Assembly (NCBI GenBank): GCA_964460305.1
Contig: CAYWRA010000063.1
Span: 1 to 15,654 of the forward strand
From: JAPLCX01 sp964460305
Lineage (GTDB): Bacteria; Auribacterota; Tritonobacteria; UBA1439
Length of the DNA stretch: 15,654 nucleotides
Direction of reading: 5' to 3'
Part shown: positions 7,184 through 13,827 of the stretch, piece by piece
How the letters are laid out: each line of letters starts with the position of its first letter
Numbering within the stretch: the first letter of the stretch is position 1
Made by a program: the position numbers and the translations under genes
The notes under the pieces: generated by a model
What the model was told of the DNA's origin: nothing
Seen by the model: only the letters and a program-made list of their open reading frames with translations
The model's database searches: none

Positions 7184-8065
7184 ATGCAAAAACCGAGGGT
7201 TGTATTCTCTCGTTTCAAGAACTGGCTGATGGAGAAGAAAATCAGGCTCGTCTCTGTCAGCGCTGGTGCCGTGCTCCTGGTGGCGCTGGTGCTCATGTTT
7301 TCATGGTATCAGGAGAGGCTGCGCGCCAGGGTAGTCAAGGTTTCGGGCACCATCGAGGGCGACAACGTCCGCATATCGTTCAGGGTCGGGGGGCAGATCA
7401 CCGAGCTCCTGACCGACGAGGGGCAGGTGGTGAGGACGGGGGACATCGTTGCGCGCCTCGACACGGACGAACTTACGAAGATCAGAGACGAGGCGGCGGC
7501 CTCCCTTGCGGCGGAGAAATACCGGTATGAGCTAGCCGCACTCGATTACGTGCGGTTTGAGAACCTCTACAAGGCGGGTGCAGTTTCCGCGCAGAAGAGG
7601 GACGATGCGAAGACACAGGCCGATTCGTCAAAGGCGAACGTCGAAGAGCTGAGGGCACAGTTGGCGCTCGCCGAGACGCGGCTCGGCTACGCCGACCTCG
7701 CGTCGCCCTTGAACGGTTTTATTCTCGTAAAGAGCGCATTGCCGGGAGAGGTGATAAAGGAGGGCGCCCCAGTCTTCACCTCGATCGACCTGAACGATAT
7801 CTGGGTTACCGCCTACATCAACGAGACCGATTTGGCGAGGGTGAAGCTGAACCAGAAAGCCTACGTCCTGACGGATACGTTCCGTGGTAAGCAATACCCG
7901 GGGTGGGTCTCCTACATCTCACAGGAGGCGGAGTTTACGCCGAAATACATCCAAACGACGGAAGAGAGGGTGAAGCTCGTCTACAGGATCAAGGTGCGGG
8001 CGGATAATTCGAGCCTCGACTTAAAGCCGGGTATGCCCGCGGATGCATATATTGAGGTTAAATGA
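7184..8065 (+). CDS. YbhG/HlyD-like periplasmic adaptor subunit
   Basis: The protein has 293 residues. It links an inner-membrane ABC exporter to TolC. Residues 21-41 form an N-terminal membrane anchor. A lipoyl/barrel-sandwich half follows (about 52-95), then an alpha hairpin coiled coil (about 96-170), the second lipoyl half (171-200, SPLNGFI) and a beta-barrel domain to the end. The EAEFTPK motif (249-254) followed by LVYRIKV is characteristic of YbhG-type adaptors and supports assignment to the YbhGFSR system. ATG 7184 has GGAGG at 7170-7174. The stop codon TGA (8063-8065) lies inside the first heptamer unit of the following repeat, so insertion or growth of the array may have set the exact C-terminus. 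The gap to the first ATPase gene is 86 nt and is filled by repeat. Confidence 0.93.
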   Translation: MQKPRVVFSRFKNWLMEKKIRLVSVSAGAVLLVALVLMFSWYQERLRARVVKVSGTIEGDNVRISFRVGGQITELLTDEGQVVRTGDIVARLDTDELTKIRDEAAASLAAEKYRYELAALDYVRFENLYKAGAVSAQKRDDAKTQADSSKANVEELRAQLALAETRLGYADLASPLNGFILVKSALPGEVIKEGAPVFTSIDLNDIWVTAYINETDLARVKLNQKAYVLTDTFRGKQYPGWVSYISQEAEFTPKYIQTTEERVKLVYRIKVRADNSSLDLKPGMPADAYIEVK

Positions 8066-8142
8066 CAAATACCAAATGACAAATAAATGGCAAAACCTCA
8101 TCGTGCTTTGTCATTTGTCATTTGGGATTCGGGATCCGGGAT
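8062..8142. repeat. Heptamer repeat, inverted pair, between adaptor and ATPase
   Basis: Three forward ATNNCAA units lie at 8062-8082, then a hairpin at 8085-8116 with an 8-nt loop. Five exactly tandem reversed units lie at 8108-8142. Two are ATGACAA-like and three ATCCCAA-like, drifting to ATCCCGG near the gene. The array ends 9 nt before the ATPase start codon, so the ribosome site there must be made partly of repeat. Confidence 0.8.
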
Positions 8143-8151
8143 TTTCCTCAC

Positions 8152-8940
8152 ATGTCCGCCATCACCACATCGCATCTCACCAGGGATTTCGGCGACAATC
8201 GCGCCGTCAACGATCTCACCTTTTCCGTTGAAGAGGGGGAGATCTTCGGCCTCGTCGGCCCCGACGGAGCCGGGAAGACCACGACCATGCGGCTCCTGAC
8301 CGGGATCCTCGATCCCACCTCCGGCGAGGGATGGGTATCGGGCAAGCATATAATGCGGGACGCCGAGGCCCTCAAGGACGATATAGCATACATGTCGCAG
8401 CGGTTCGGCCTCTACGAGGATTTAACCGTCATCGAGAACATCAATTTTTATGCCGATCTCTACGGTGTGGGCACTGGTGACCGCGGGAAGAAGATCGAAG
8501 AGCTCCTCGGCTTCAGCGGCCTTGCGCCGTTCAAAAAGCGCCTCGCCGGCAATCTTTCCGGAGGCATGAAGCAGAAGCTGGGGCTTGCCTGCGCCCTCAT
8601 CCACACCCCGAAGGTGCTGTTCCTTGACGAGCCGACCAACGGCGTCGATCCGGTGTCGAGGAGGGATTTTTGGCAGATCCTCTACGGTCTGCTTAAAGAG
8701 CGCGTGAGCATCCTTTATTCCACGTCCTATCTCGACGAGGCGGAGCGCTGCAAGAGGGTGGGGCTGATCCACAAGGGGAGGCTCCTTAGATGCAACGTCC
8801 CCGATGCCATCAAGGCCGAATGGAACGCGAAGACGTTGGAAGAGGCGTTTGTGAAGATTATTGATGAGTATGAGGTTAAATCCCAAATCCCAAACTCCAA
8901 ATCCCAAATGGCAAATCGGGAAATAGCAAATGACAAATGA
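8152..8940 (+). CDS. ABC exporter ATPase, YbhF N-half type
   Basis: The protein has 262 residues. It is a nucleotide-binding subunit that hydrolyses ATP at the inner membrane. Visible motifs are Walker A GPDGAGKT (36-43), Q-loop Gln83, signature LSGGMKQK (135-142) and Walker B VLFLDE with Glu160. The switch (H-loop) position, His in most ABC ATPases, is Ser192 in STSYLDEAE. The same STSYLDEAE, GPDGAGKTT and FGLYEDLTV sequences are in the N-terminal half of E. coli YbhF as I recall it, so the change looks ancestral to this half. Residues 244-262 are encoded by a heptamer array and replace the usual C-terminal region. ATG 8152 is chosen; in-frame TTG 8122 would add repeat-encoded residues. Its end overlaps the next ATPase by 11 nt. 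It probably pairs with that ATPase as a heterodimer. Confidence 0.93.
   Translation: MSAITTSHLTRDFGDNRAVNDLTFSVEEGEIFGLVGPDGAGKTTTMRLLTGILDPTSGEGWVSGKHIMRDAEALKDDIAYMSQRFGLYEDLTVIENINFYADLYGVGTGDRGKKIEELLGFSGLAPFKKRLAGNLSGGMKQKLGLACALIHTPKVLFLDEPTNGVDPVSRRDFWQILYGLLKERVSILYSTSYLDEAERCKRVGLIHKGRLLRCNVPDAIKAEWNAKTLEEAFVKIIDEYEVKSQIPNSKSQMANREIANDK
8880..8940 (+). repeat. Heptamer array spanning the junction of two ATPase genes
   Basis: Eight units of ATNNCAA type run over 8880-8936; all are 7 nt except one of 8 nt (8915-8922). A ninth begins at 8937. The first units are ATCCCAA-like and the last ATGACAA-like. The eighth unit supplies the ATG (8930) of the second ATPase, and the ninth supplies the TGA (8938-8940) of the first. 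No reversed half is present. Confidence 0.8.
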
Positions 8941-9898
8941 CGGAACAGCGGTAGAAGTCCATGGCCTCGAAAAGAAGTTCGGCGACTTCATCGCGGTCAA
9001 TAAGATCGACTTCCAGGTGACGAGCGGCGAGATCTTCGGCTTCCTCGGCCCGAACGGCGCAGGCAAGTCCACCACCATCCGTATGCTCTGCGGTATCCTC
9101 TCGCCGACCTCTGGCTCCGGGACGGTGGGGGGATTCGACATCATCAAAGAGCAACGGCAAATCAAGCAGCATATCGGTTACATGTCGCAGAAATTCTCGC
9201 TCTATGACGACCTTACCGTCGATGAGAACATCGATTTCTACAGCGGCATCTACAATATCCCCCGAGAGGAAAGAGCGGCGCGGCGCGATGAGATCGTCAA
9301 GTCCGCCGGCATCGAGGGGTTCAGGAATAGTCTTACGGGGGAGCTCTCCGGCGGCTGGAAGCAGCGGCTCGCCCTTGGGTGCGCGATCATGCACCGGCCG
9401 AGCATCGTCTTTTTGGACGAGCCCACCTCCGGCGTCGATCCGATTACGCGGAATAGCTTCTGGGAGACGATAAAGGCCATGGCGCGGAAGGGGGTCACGG
9501 TGTTCGTAACGACGCATTACATGGACGAAGCGGAAAACTGCGGGCGTATGGCGCTCATCTACCGGGGAAGCATCATCGCGATGGGGACGCCGGAGGAGAT
9601 GAAGACGAAGTGCATGAAGAACGACGTCGTTGAAATACAGGGGCCGTCGGCGGAGTCATGGGTGGATAGGATAAAGTCGCTTTCCGGCGTCCAGGAGGTC
9701 GCCCTCTTCGGCGCGGGCATTCATGCCGTGGTGGGGCAGGCGTCGTCGGTCGTCCCGCGCATCGAGGCCCTTTTCTCGTCGGTTGGTTCGACGGGCTTCA
9801 CGGTGCGTAAGATCATGCCGTCCCTGGAGGACGTTTTTGTGTCGCTGATAGAAACGTACGATGAGGCAAAGAGCGACGACCGCGTCGTCAAGAAGTGA
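8930..9898 (+). CDS. ABC exporter ATPase, YbhF C-half type
   Basis: The protein has 322 residues. It is the second nucleotide-binding subunit of the same exporter. Motifs are complete: Walker A GPNGAGKS (40-47), Q-loop Gln87, signature LSGGWKQR (139-146), Walker B IVFLDE with Glu164, and a canonical switch His196 in TTHYMDEAE. KFSLYDDLTV and LIYRGSIIAMGTPEEM match the C-terminal half of fused YbhF. Residues about 220-322 form the C-terminal regulatory-like extension, ending with the SLEDVFVSLI pattern common in this subfamily. No start codon occurs between ATG 8930 and the conserved core, so the repeat-borne ATG is the only reasonable start. The 11-nt overlap with the preceding gene suggests translational coupling. 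Confidence 0.93.
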   Translation: MTNDGTAVEVHGLEKKFGDFIAVNKIDFQVTSGEIFGFLGPNGAGKSTTIRMLCGILSPTSGSGTVGGFDIIKEQRQIKQHIGYMSQKFSLYDDLTVDENIDFYSGIYNIPREERAARRDEIVKSAGIEGFRNSLTGELSGGWKQRLALGCAIMHRPSIVFLDEPTSGVDPITRNSFWETIKAMARKGVTVFVTTHYMDEAENCGRMALIYRGSIIAMGTPEEMKTKCMKNDVVEIQGPSAESWVDRIKSLSGVQEVALFGAGIHAVVGQASSVVPRIEALFSSVGSTGFTVRKIMPSLEDVFVSLIETYDEAKSDDRVVKK

Positions 9899-9933
9899 GA
9901 TGGGGAGTTTAGCCGCGGATAAACGCGGATTTA

Positions 9934-9965
9934 TCTCCCCCTGCCGCCTTGTGCGGCAGGAGAGA
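9934..9965. repeat. CCTGCCGC palindromic element, copy 1
   Basis: A perfect 8-bp stem CCTGCCGC/GCGGCAGG closes a CTTGT loop, extended outward by TCTCC/GGAGA-like bases. It is followed by GAAAGTTGAAC, as in copy 3, and preceded by decamer units. Confidence 0.75.
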
Positions 9966-10228
9966 AAGTTGAACTTCTTGGTTGGGATATTGCAGATGGA
10001 GCGGATTTGAAGGAACAGAGGGAGAGAAACAGAGGGAATTTCGCCGCATCCCAACGGGGCCTCTTCGAGGGAGGAAACCACAGAGACCACAGAGAAGACA
10101 CTGAGCACACTGAGAAAAAACATAAAAGGGTTTTCAACCACGCCTCAGCCCCTCCGGGGGATGGACAGGCAGGCGAACGATTTTTCACAAAGAGTAAAAG
10201 AGAGAAAGAGGAGCAAAAGCGGGATTGG

Positions 10229-10258
10229 CTCCCCCTGCCGCCTTGTGCGGCAGGAGAG
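10229..10258. repeat. CCTGCCGC palindromic element, copy 2
   Basis: It has the same 8-bp stem and CTTGT loop as copies 1 and 3, followed by GAGAAAGT. It is preceded here by the octamer array rather than decamers. Confidence 0.75.
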
Positions 10259-10387
10259 AAAGTCAGGAAGTGAGAGGGGATGTCCTTTAGCGCCGGATTT
10301 GCCTGATTAGCCTGAATAACAAGCCATAAGTTATACTTACGGCTAATATCATGGTAATCAGGTGCAAAAACTGTAGAGAGGCAGGTT

Positions 10388-11521
10388 ATGAATTGGAAGA
10401 GAGTGAGCGCCATTGCGCGGAAGGAGTTCGTCCAGATCAGGCGCGATCCCCGCAGCCTCGCCCTGGGCCTCGCCGTCCCGGTGCTTCTCCTGATCCTCTT
10501 CGGCTATGCCTTGACCCTCGACGTCGACAACGTGCCGACTATCATATGGGACCGCGACAACTCCCAGGTGGCAAAGGATTTCATCCTCAATTTCCGCAAT
10601 TCGCGCTACTTCCAGATCATCGGGTATACGAACAACTATGCCGACATCCTGCGCCGGATCGACGCTGGCGACGCCATGATCGGCATGATACTGCCCAAGG
10701 ATTTTTCGAGGTACATCGAGTCGTCCAGGGAAGCCCCGGTGCAGTTCCTCATCGACGGAAGCGATTCGAATACCGCGACCATCGCCCGAGGGTATATTTC
10801 CAGCGTCGTATCTCGATACAATTCTGCCCTGCGGGAACGCGTAATGCGCGCCGCGGCGAGCGCCATGAATTCCGATCCGGTCTCCTTCCGCCCCAGGCCA
10901 TGGTTCAACCCTAATTTCGAAAGCAGGATCTACATCGTCCCAGGTCTCGTCGCCATTATCATGATGACGATCGCCGCGCTGCTAACCACGCTGACGGTTG
11001 CTCGCGAGTGGGAGCGCGGGACCATGGAACAGCTTATTTCGACGCCGGTTAGGCCTGGCGAGCTTATCATTGGGAAATTCATTCCCTATTTCGGCATAGG
11101 TTTCTTCGATCTCATCCTGTCGATCGTCATGGCGCGGTTTATATTCAACGTGCCGGTCGCTGGGAGCGTGGTGCTCCTTATCGTATTAAGCTGTATTTTC
11201 ATGGCTGGGGCGCTTGCGACGGGGATATTGATCTCCGTCGTCGCCAAGAACCAGCGCCTGGCGAGTCAGTTTGCCATACTTCTGACTTTCATGCCGACGT
11301 TGATGCTGTCGGGCTTCGCGTATCCGATATGGAACATGCCCGATGCAGTGCAGACTATCACGTACCTGGTCCCGGCTCGTTATTACATCACCATATTGAG
11401 GGGCATATACCTCAAGGGGATCGGGATAAAGGACCTGTGGCCGCATGGATTGCTCCTGACGCTGTACGGCGGGCTGATGATTGTCCAGGCGGCGAGGAAG
11501 TTCAAGAAGAAGATCGCGTAA
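10388..11521 (+). CDS. ABC-2 type permease, YbhS-like
   Basis: The protein has 377 residues and is an inner-membrane subunit of the exporter. The N-terminal cytoplasmic segment RKEFVQIRRDPR leads into TM1 (about 25-43). A periplasmic domain follows (about 45-180, with DVDNVPTIIWDRDNS). Five more hydrophobic segments then form the ABC-2 core, beginning at about 182. The EWERGTMEQLISTPVRP stretch (208-223) is the cytoplasmic segment conserved in this family. LSGFAYPIWNMP and the ARYYITILRGIYLKG ending are also characteristic. The start ATG 10388 has GAGAGG about 6 nt upstream. It should pair with the YbhR-like permease 118 nt downstream. It is separated from its ATPases by 489 nt of repeats, so it may have its own promoter or reduced expression. 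Confidence 0.93.
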   Translation: MNWKRVSAIARKEFVQIRRDPRSLALGLAVPVLLLILFGYALTLDVDNVPTIIWDRDNSQVAKDFILNFRNSRYFQIIGYTNNYADILRRIDAGDAMIGMILPKDFSRYIESSREAPVQFLIDGSDSNTATIARGYISSVVSRYNSALRERVMRAAASAMNSDPVSFRPRPWFNPNFESRIYIVPGLVAIIMMTIAALLTTLTVAREWERGTMEQLISTPVRPGELIIGKFIPYFGIGFFDLILSIVMARFIFNVPVAGSVVLLIVLSCIFMAGALATGILISVVAKNQRLASQFAILLTFMPTLMLSGFAYPIWNMPDAVQTITYLVPARYYITILRGIYLKGIGIKDLWPHGLLLTLYGGLMIVQAARKFKKKIA

Positions 11522-11526
11522 ATACA

Positions 11527-11629
11527 GCCGAAAGTAGAAAGTGTAAAGACTAAGGTGTTGGCATCCATGGGTGATGCAATATGAATCCAGGGTGTGGCAG
11601 TATTAAACCTTAAACTTTCAACTGTTAAC
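11527..11629. repeat. Second heptamer family, inverted pair
   Basis: Four forward units of GNNNAAA type lie at 11527-11555, from GCCGAAA through GTGTAAA. Three reversed units, read on the - strand as GTTAACA, GTTGAAA and GTTTAAG, lie at 11608-11629. The 52-nt core between them is unique here. The element fills the 118-nt gap between the two permease genes. Related units sit in the core at 5577-5638. Confidence 0.65.
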
Positions 11630-11639
11630 GGTAGTTGCC

Positions 11640-12770
11640 ATGCTAGAGCGAATCAAAAGCATCCTTATAAAAGAGTTTCTCCAGACCTTTCGCGATCCGC
11701 GGATGCGGGTGATGATCTTCATCTCGCCGGTCATCCAGACGCTTGTGTTCGGTTACGCGGCCAATCGCGATGTCAAGAACGTCCCAACCGCCATTTACGA
11801 TCTCGACAATACGCGCGAGAGCCGCGATCTGGTCAGGAAGTTTCTCTACTCAAAGTATTTTACGGCCAACTACTATATCCATACCGACGCCGAGCAAAAT
11901 AACCTGATCAACAAGGGGAGGGTGAGCGCGGTGCTCAGGCTTGATCGCGGATTCGGGCGGGATCTCGATGGGAACAGGAGCGCCCAGGTCCAGCTCATTC
12001 TCGACGCCACCGATTCAAACAGCGCAAGCATCATACTGTCATATGCGAACATGATCATTCAGAGCTATACGAACGAGCAGCTTCGAGATAGGGAGACTAT
12101 CTATTTGAAGGGGCGGTATCTCTATCCGGGCGTGGATATGCGGGATCGCTCATGGTTCAACGAGAATCTGATGTCCAAAAATTATTACATCCCCGGCGTC
12201 ATTGCGCTCATCATCACCGTGATGTCTCTGCAATTAAGCTCGATGGCGATCGTCCGAGAAAAGGAGATCGGCACGATGGAGCAGTTGATCGTGAGCCCGC
12301 TCAGGCCCATTGAGCTGATCCTGGGTAAGCTCATGCCGTTCGGGATCATTGCGGTTATTGAGGTTATTATGGTGACGGTCCTCGGCGGTTGGTGGTTCCA
12401 CATCCCAATGCGGGGTAGCCTGTTGCTTCTTCTAGGCTGCACGGTGATCTATCTCTTGACGAGCTTGGGCGTGGGGTTATTTATATCGACTTTTTCCGCG
12501 ACGCAGCAGGAAGCGATGTTGGCGACCTTCCTCTTCTTTCTCCCCGCCAACCTTCTGTCGGGGTTCATGTACCCGATCCAGAACATGCCCGTCTCCATCC
12601 AGTACATCACTTACCTGAATCCCTTGAGGTATTACCTCGTCATCCTGCGAGGGATCTTCCTGAAAGGGATCGGCATCGATGTCCTATATCCCCAGATAAT
12701 CGCCCTTTTGCTCATGGGGATTGCCGTCGTTACGTTCAGCGCCCTGCGCTTCCGCCGGAGCCTCGGGTGA
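11640..12770 (+). CDS. ABC-2 type permease, YbhR-like
   Basis: The protein has 376 residues and is the second membrane subunit of the exporter, similar in layout to the YbhS-like one: cytoplasmic KEFLQTFRDPRMR, TM1 (about 23-41), a periplasmic domain beginning NRDVKNVPTAIYDLDNT, then five hydrophobic segments. REKEIGTMEQLIVSPLRP (206-223) marks the conserved cytoplasmic segment. LSGFMYPIQNMP and NPLRYYLVILRGIFLKG near the end are typical of YbhR/YhhJ-type permeases. The start ATG 11640 has only a weak ribosome site (GGTAG), and no better start is near. It closes the efflux cluster. Downstream are repeats and hairpins with no clear T-run terminator. Confidence 0.93.
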   Translation: MLERIKSILIKEFLQTFRDPRMRVMIFISPVIQTLVFGYAANRDVKNVPTAIYDLDNTRESRDLVRKFLYSKYFTANYYIHTDAEQNNLINKGRVSAVLRLDRGFGRDLDGNRSAQVQLILDATDSNSASIILSYANMIIQSYTNEQLRDRETIYLKGRYLYPGVDMRDRSWFNENLMSKNYYIPGVIALIITVMSLQLSSMAIVREKEIGTMEQLIVSPLRPIELILGKLMPFGIIAVIEVIMVTVLGGWWFHIPMRGSLLLLLGCTVIYLLTSLGVGLFISTFSATQQEAMLATFLFFLPANLLSGFMYPIQNMPVSIQYITYLNPLRYYLVILRGIFLKGIGIDVLYPQIIALLLMGIAVVTFSALRFRRSLG

Positions 12771-12780
12771 GCAGGAGAAC

Positions 12781-12910
12781 CGCGGAGATCCACGGATTTC
12801 ACGCCTGCGTGCACCCGTCGGAGCGTAGGCGACCGAAACGCCTGCCTATGCCGAAGCGGCTTCGCGCAGGCAGGCACTTCGGCGTGCAGGCACGGATTGA
12901 CACGGATTAG
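12781..12910. repeat. Decamer array with two nested palindromic elements
   Basis: Two decamer units (12781-12800, CACGGAT type) and two more in the same orientation (12891-12910) flank a palindromic insert (about 12803-12890). The insert matches the short copy at 14656-14689, except for extra blocks at 12813-12833 and 12842-12875. The second block is itself a hairpin, with GCCTGCC against GGCAGGC and an inner GAAGC/GCTTC stem. Confidence 0.7.
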
Positions 12911-12916
12911 GGGAAA

Positions 12917-12949
12917 TCTCCCCCTGCCGCCTTGTGCGGCAGGGGAGAA
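12917..12949. repeat. CCTGCCGC palindromic element, copy 3
   Basis: It has the same stem and CTTGT loop as copies 1 and 2, here with the longest pairing (TCTCCCC against GGGGAGA). It is followed by AAGTTGAAC, then by ACAGAGG-rich sequence as after copy 1. The rest of the gap to 13107 has a GGGGCCCC hairpin (13014-13032) and the stem at 13061-13092. Confidence 0.75.
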
Positions 12950-13060
12950 AGTTGAACTGATTGGTGAAGAAACAGAGGGGAAGAAATAGAGGTAAATTTA
13001 ACCGCGCCCTGAAGGGGCCCCTTTTGGGGGGAAGGGCACGCCGTACTCATTCCGAAACGG

Positions 13061-13092
13061 CGAATCGGCGACTTTGATTCTTCGCCGACTCG
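13061..13092. repeat. Hairpin downstream of the secreted-protein gene
   Basis: CGAATCGGCGA pairs with TCGCCGACTCG at 10 of 11 positions around a 10-nt loop. It lies 15 nt after the stop of the - strand gene, where a terminator would be expected, but no T-run follows it on that strand. Confidence 0.45.
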
Positions 13093-13107
13093 ATTTCCAC
13101 TTGGGGA

Positions 13108-13569
13108 TTAATATCTCAACACCCTCTCCTCACCAGGTGTGATCGGCCCATCATGTAGCCATACGGAGATCTGCATGTGCTCGTCGTCGATCTTCATGAC
13201 GTTGCCTGAAGTCTCCATCTTCTGTCCGCGGTTGATATCTTTCACCTTGTTTTTATCTTTGTACAGGACGATGATCCGGTATGGAGTGCCATCGGCGCTG
13301 CTCTGGACGTTGGTGGTCACCCGGTAGTATTTCCACCTGATGTCATTAGCCTCGTCATAGAGATCGTAGTCGTCCACGTTCGCCACCAGCCCGCTGCCAA
13401 CGGCTTCTTTGTTGAAGGTGCTTTTCCGCATCTCCTGGCGCTGGAGATCGGTCGCAGCCTTGAACTGGTCGACGAACTGGGGTATCTCTATCGGCCCGCA
13501 GTACGACGTCCCGGGATTCATTGCGAGCATCGCAGACGCTATGAGAGAAAAGTAAATCAGGTATTTCAT
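13108..13569 (-). CDS. Small secreted protein, possible OB-fold
   Basis: The protein has 153 residues. ATG 13569 is chosen because an AGGAGGGGG ribosome site sits just before it and a signal peptide follows at once (MKYLIYFSLIASAMLAM, likely cleaved before about residue 25). An upstream in-frame start at 13653 would bury the signal peptide. There is no proper lipobox at Cys24. The mature part has a pattern VGSGLVANVDD, YRIIVLYKD, then INRGQKMETSGNVMKIDD. This resembles the OB-fold tRNA_anti-like family of exported proteins (strand - Lys/Arg-Gly-Gln - strand), but this is a weak inference. The function is unknown. It is transcribed divergently from the flavoprotein gene, and no operon partner is visible. 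Confidence 0.8.
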   Translation of the reverse strand: MKYLIYFSLIASAMLAMNPGTSYCGPIEIPQFVDQFKAATDLQRQEMRKSTFNKEAVGSGLVANVDDYDLYDEANDIRWKYYRVTTNVQSSADGTPYRIIVLYKDKNKVKDINRGQKMETSGNVMKIDDEHMQISVWLHDGPITPGEERVLRY

Positions 13570-13641
13570 GGGCCCCCTCCTGTGGAATACATCAGTTATA
13601 TACAATGAATGAAACCGTAATGGATCAGTCTTAGTATGGTA

Positions 13642-13691
13642 GCCCCCCCTCACTAACCCTCCCCCTCCGAAGGGAGAGGGGTGGGTGGGGG
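13642..13691. repeat. C-rich/G-rich imperfect palindrome
   Basis: A CCCTCCCCCTCC arm and a GGGAGAGGGGTGGG arm flank GAA, pairing with two mismatches. It lies between two divergent genes. Similar C/G-rich intergenic hairpins are common in bacteria. I see no other copy in this window. Confidence 0.55.
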
Positions 13692-13751
13692 TGATTGCTA
13701 CCCCAGATTACATGAACCTATTCTACAAAATATTATTACGAAGTGGGTGCA

Positions 13752-13760
13752 TGATATAAT
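13752..13760 (+). promoter_or_regulatory. Extended -10 promoter for the flavoprotein gene
   Basis: TGATATAAT combines a perfect -10 hexamer TATAAT (13755-13760) with the TG of an extended -10 element. The -35 region is poor (TTATTA at 13733), as is usual for extended -10 promoters. Transcription would start near 13767, leaving a leader of about 60 nt. Confidence 0.5.
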
Positions 13761-13827
13761 AAGTGGCACATGTGTGTTAATGTTCATCCAGGGTAAGGTT
13801 ATCAGCACTATCGTTTGTGGAGGCAAA

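Larger units (their letters stand above)
9899..10387. repeat. 489-nt repeat-filled gap splitting ATPase and permease genes
   Basis: No gene is supported here. In order it holds two decamer units (GCGGAT at 9915 and 9925), a CCTGCCGC hairpin (9934-9965), and four units near 9 nt of ACCACAGAG/CACTGAG type (10077-10114, one of 11 nt). Three octamer units follow (CAAAGAGT type, 10188-10211), then a second CCTGCCGC hairpin (10229-10258) and three 9-nt units (GATTTGCCT type, 10296-10322). A TATACT at 10332-10337 could be a -10 element, but I see no convincing -35. Confidence 0.65.

Noticed and set aside
8043..8231. A 62-codon frame between adaptor and ATPase
   Set aside because: It is made of the heptamer repeat and then reads the ATPase gene out of frame.
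10332..10349. A promoter directly before the YbhS-like gene
   Set aside because: TATACT and TAATAT resemble -10 boxes, but no -35 element lies at a suitable distance.
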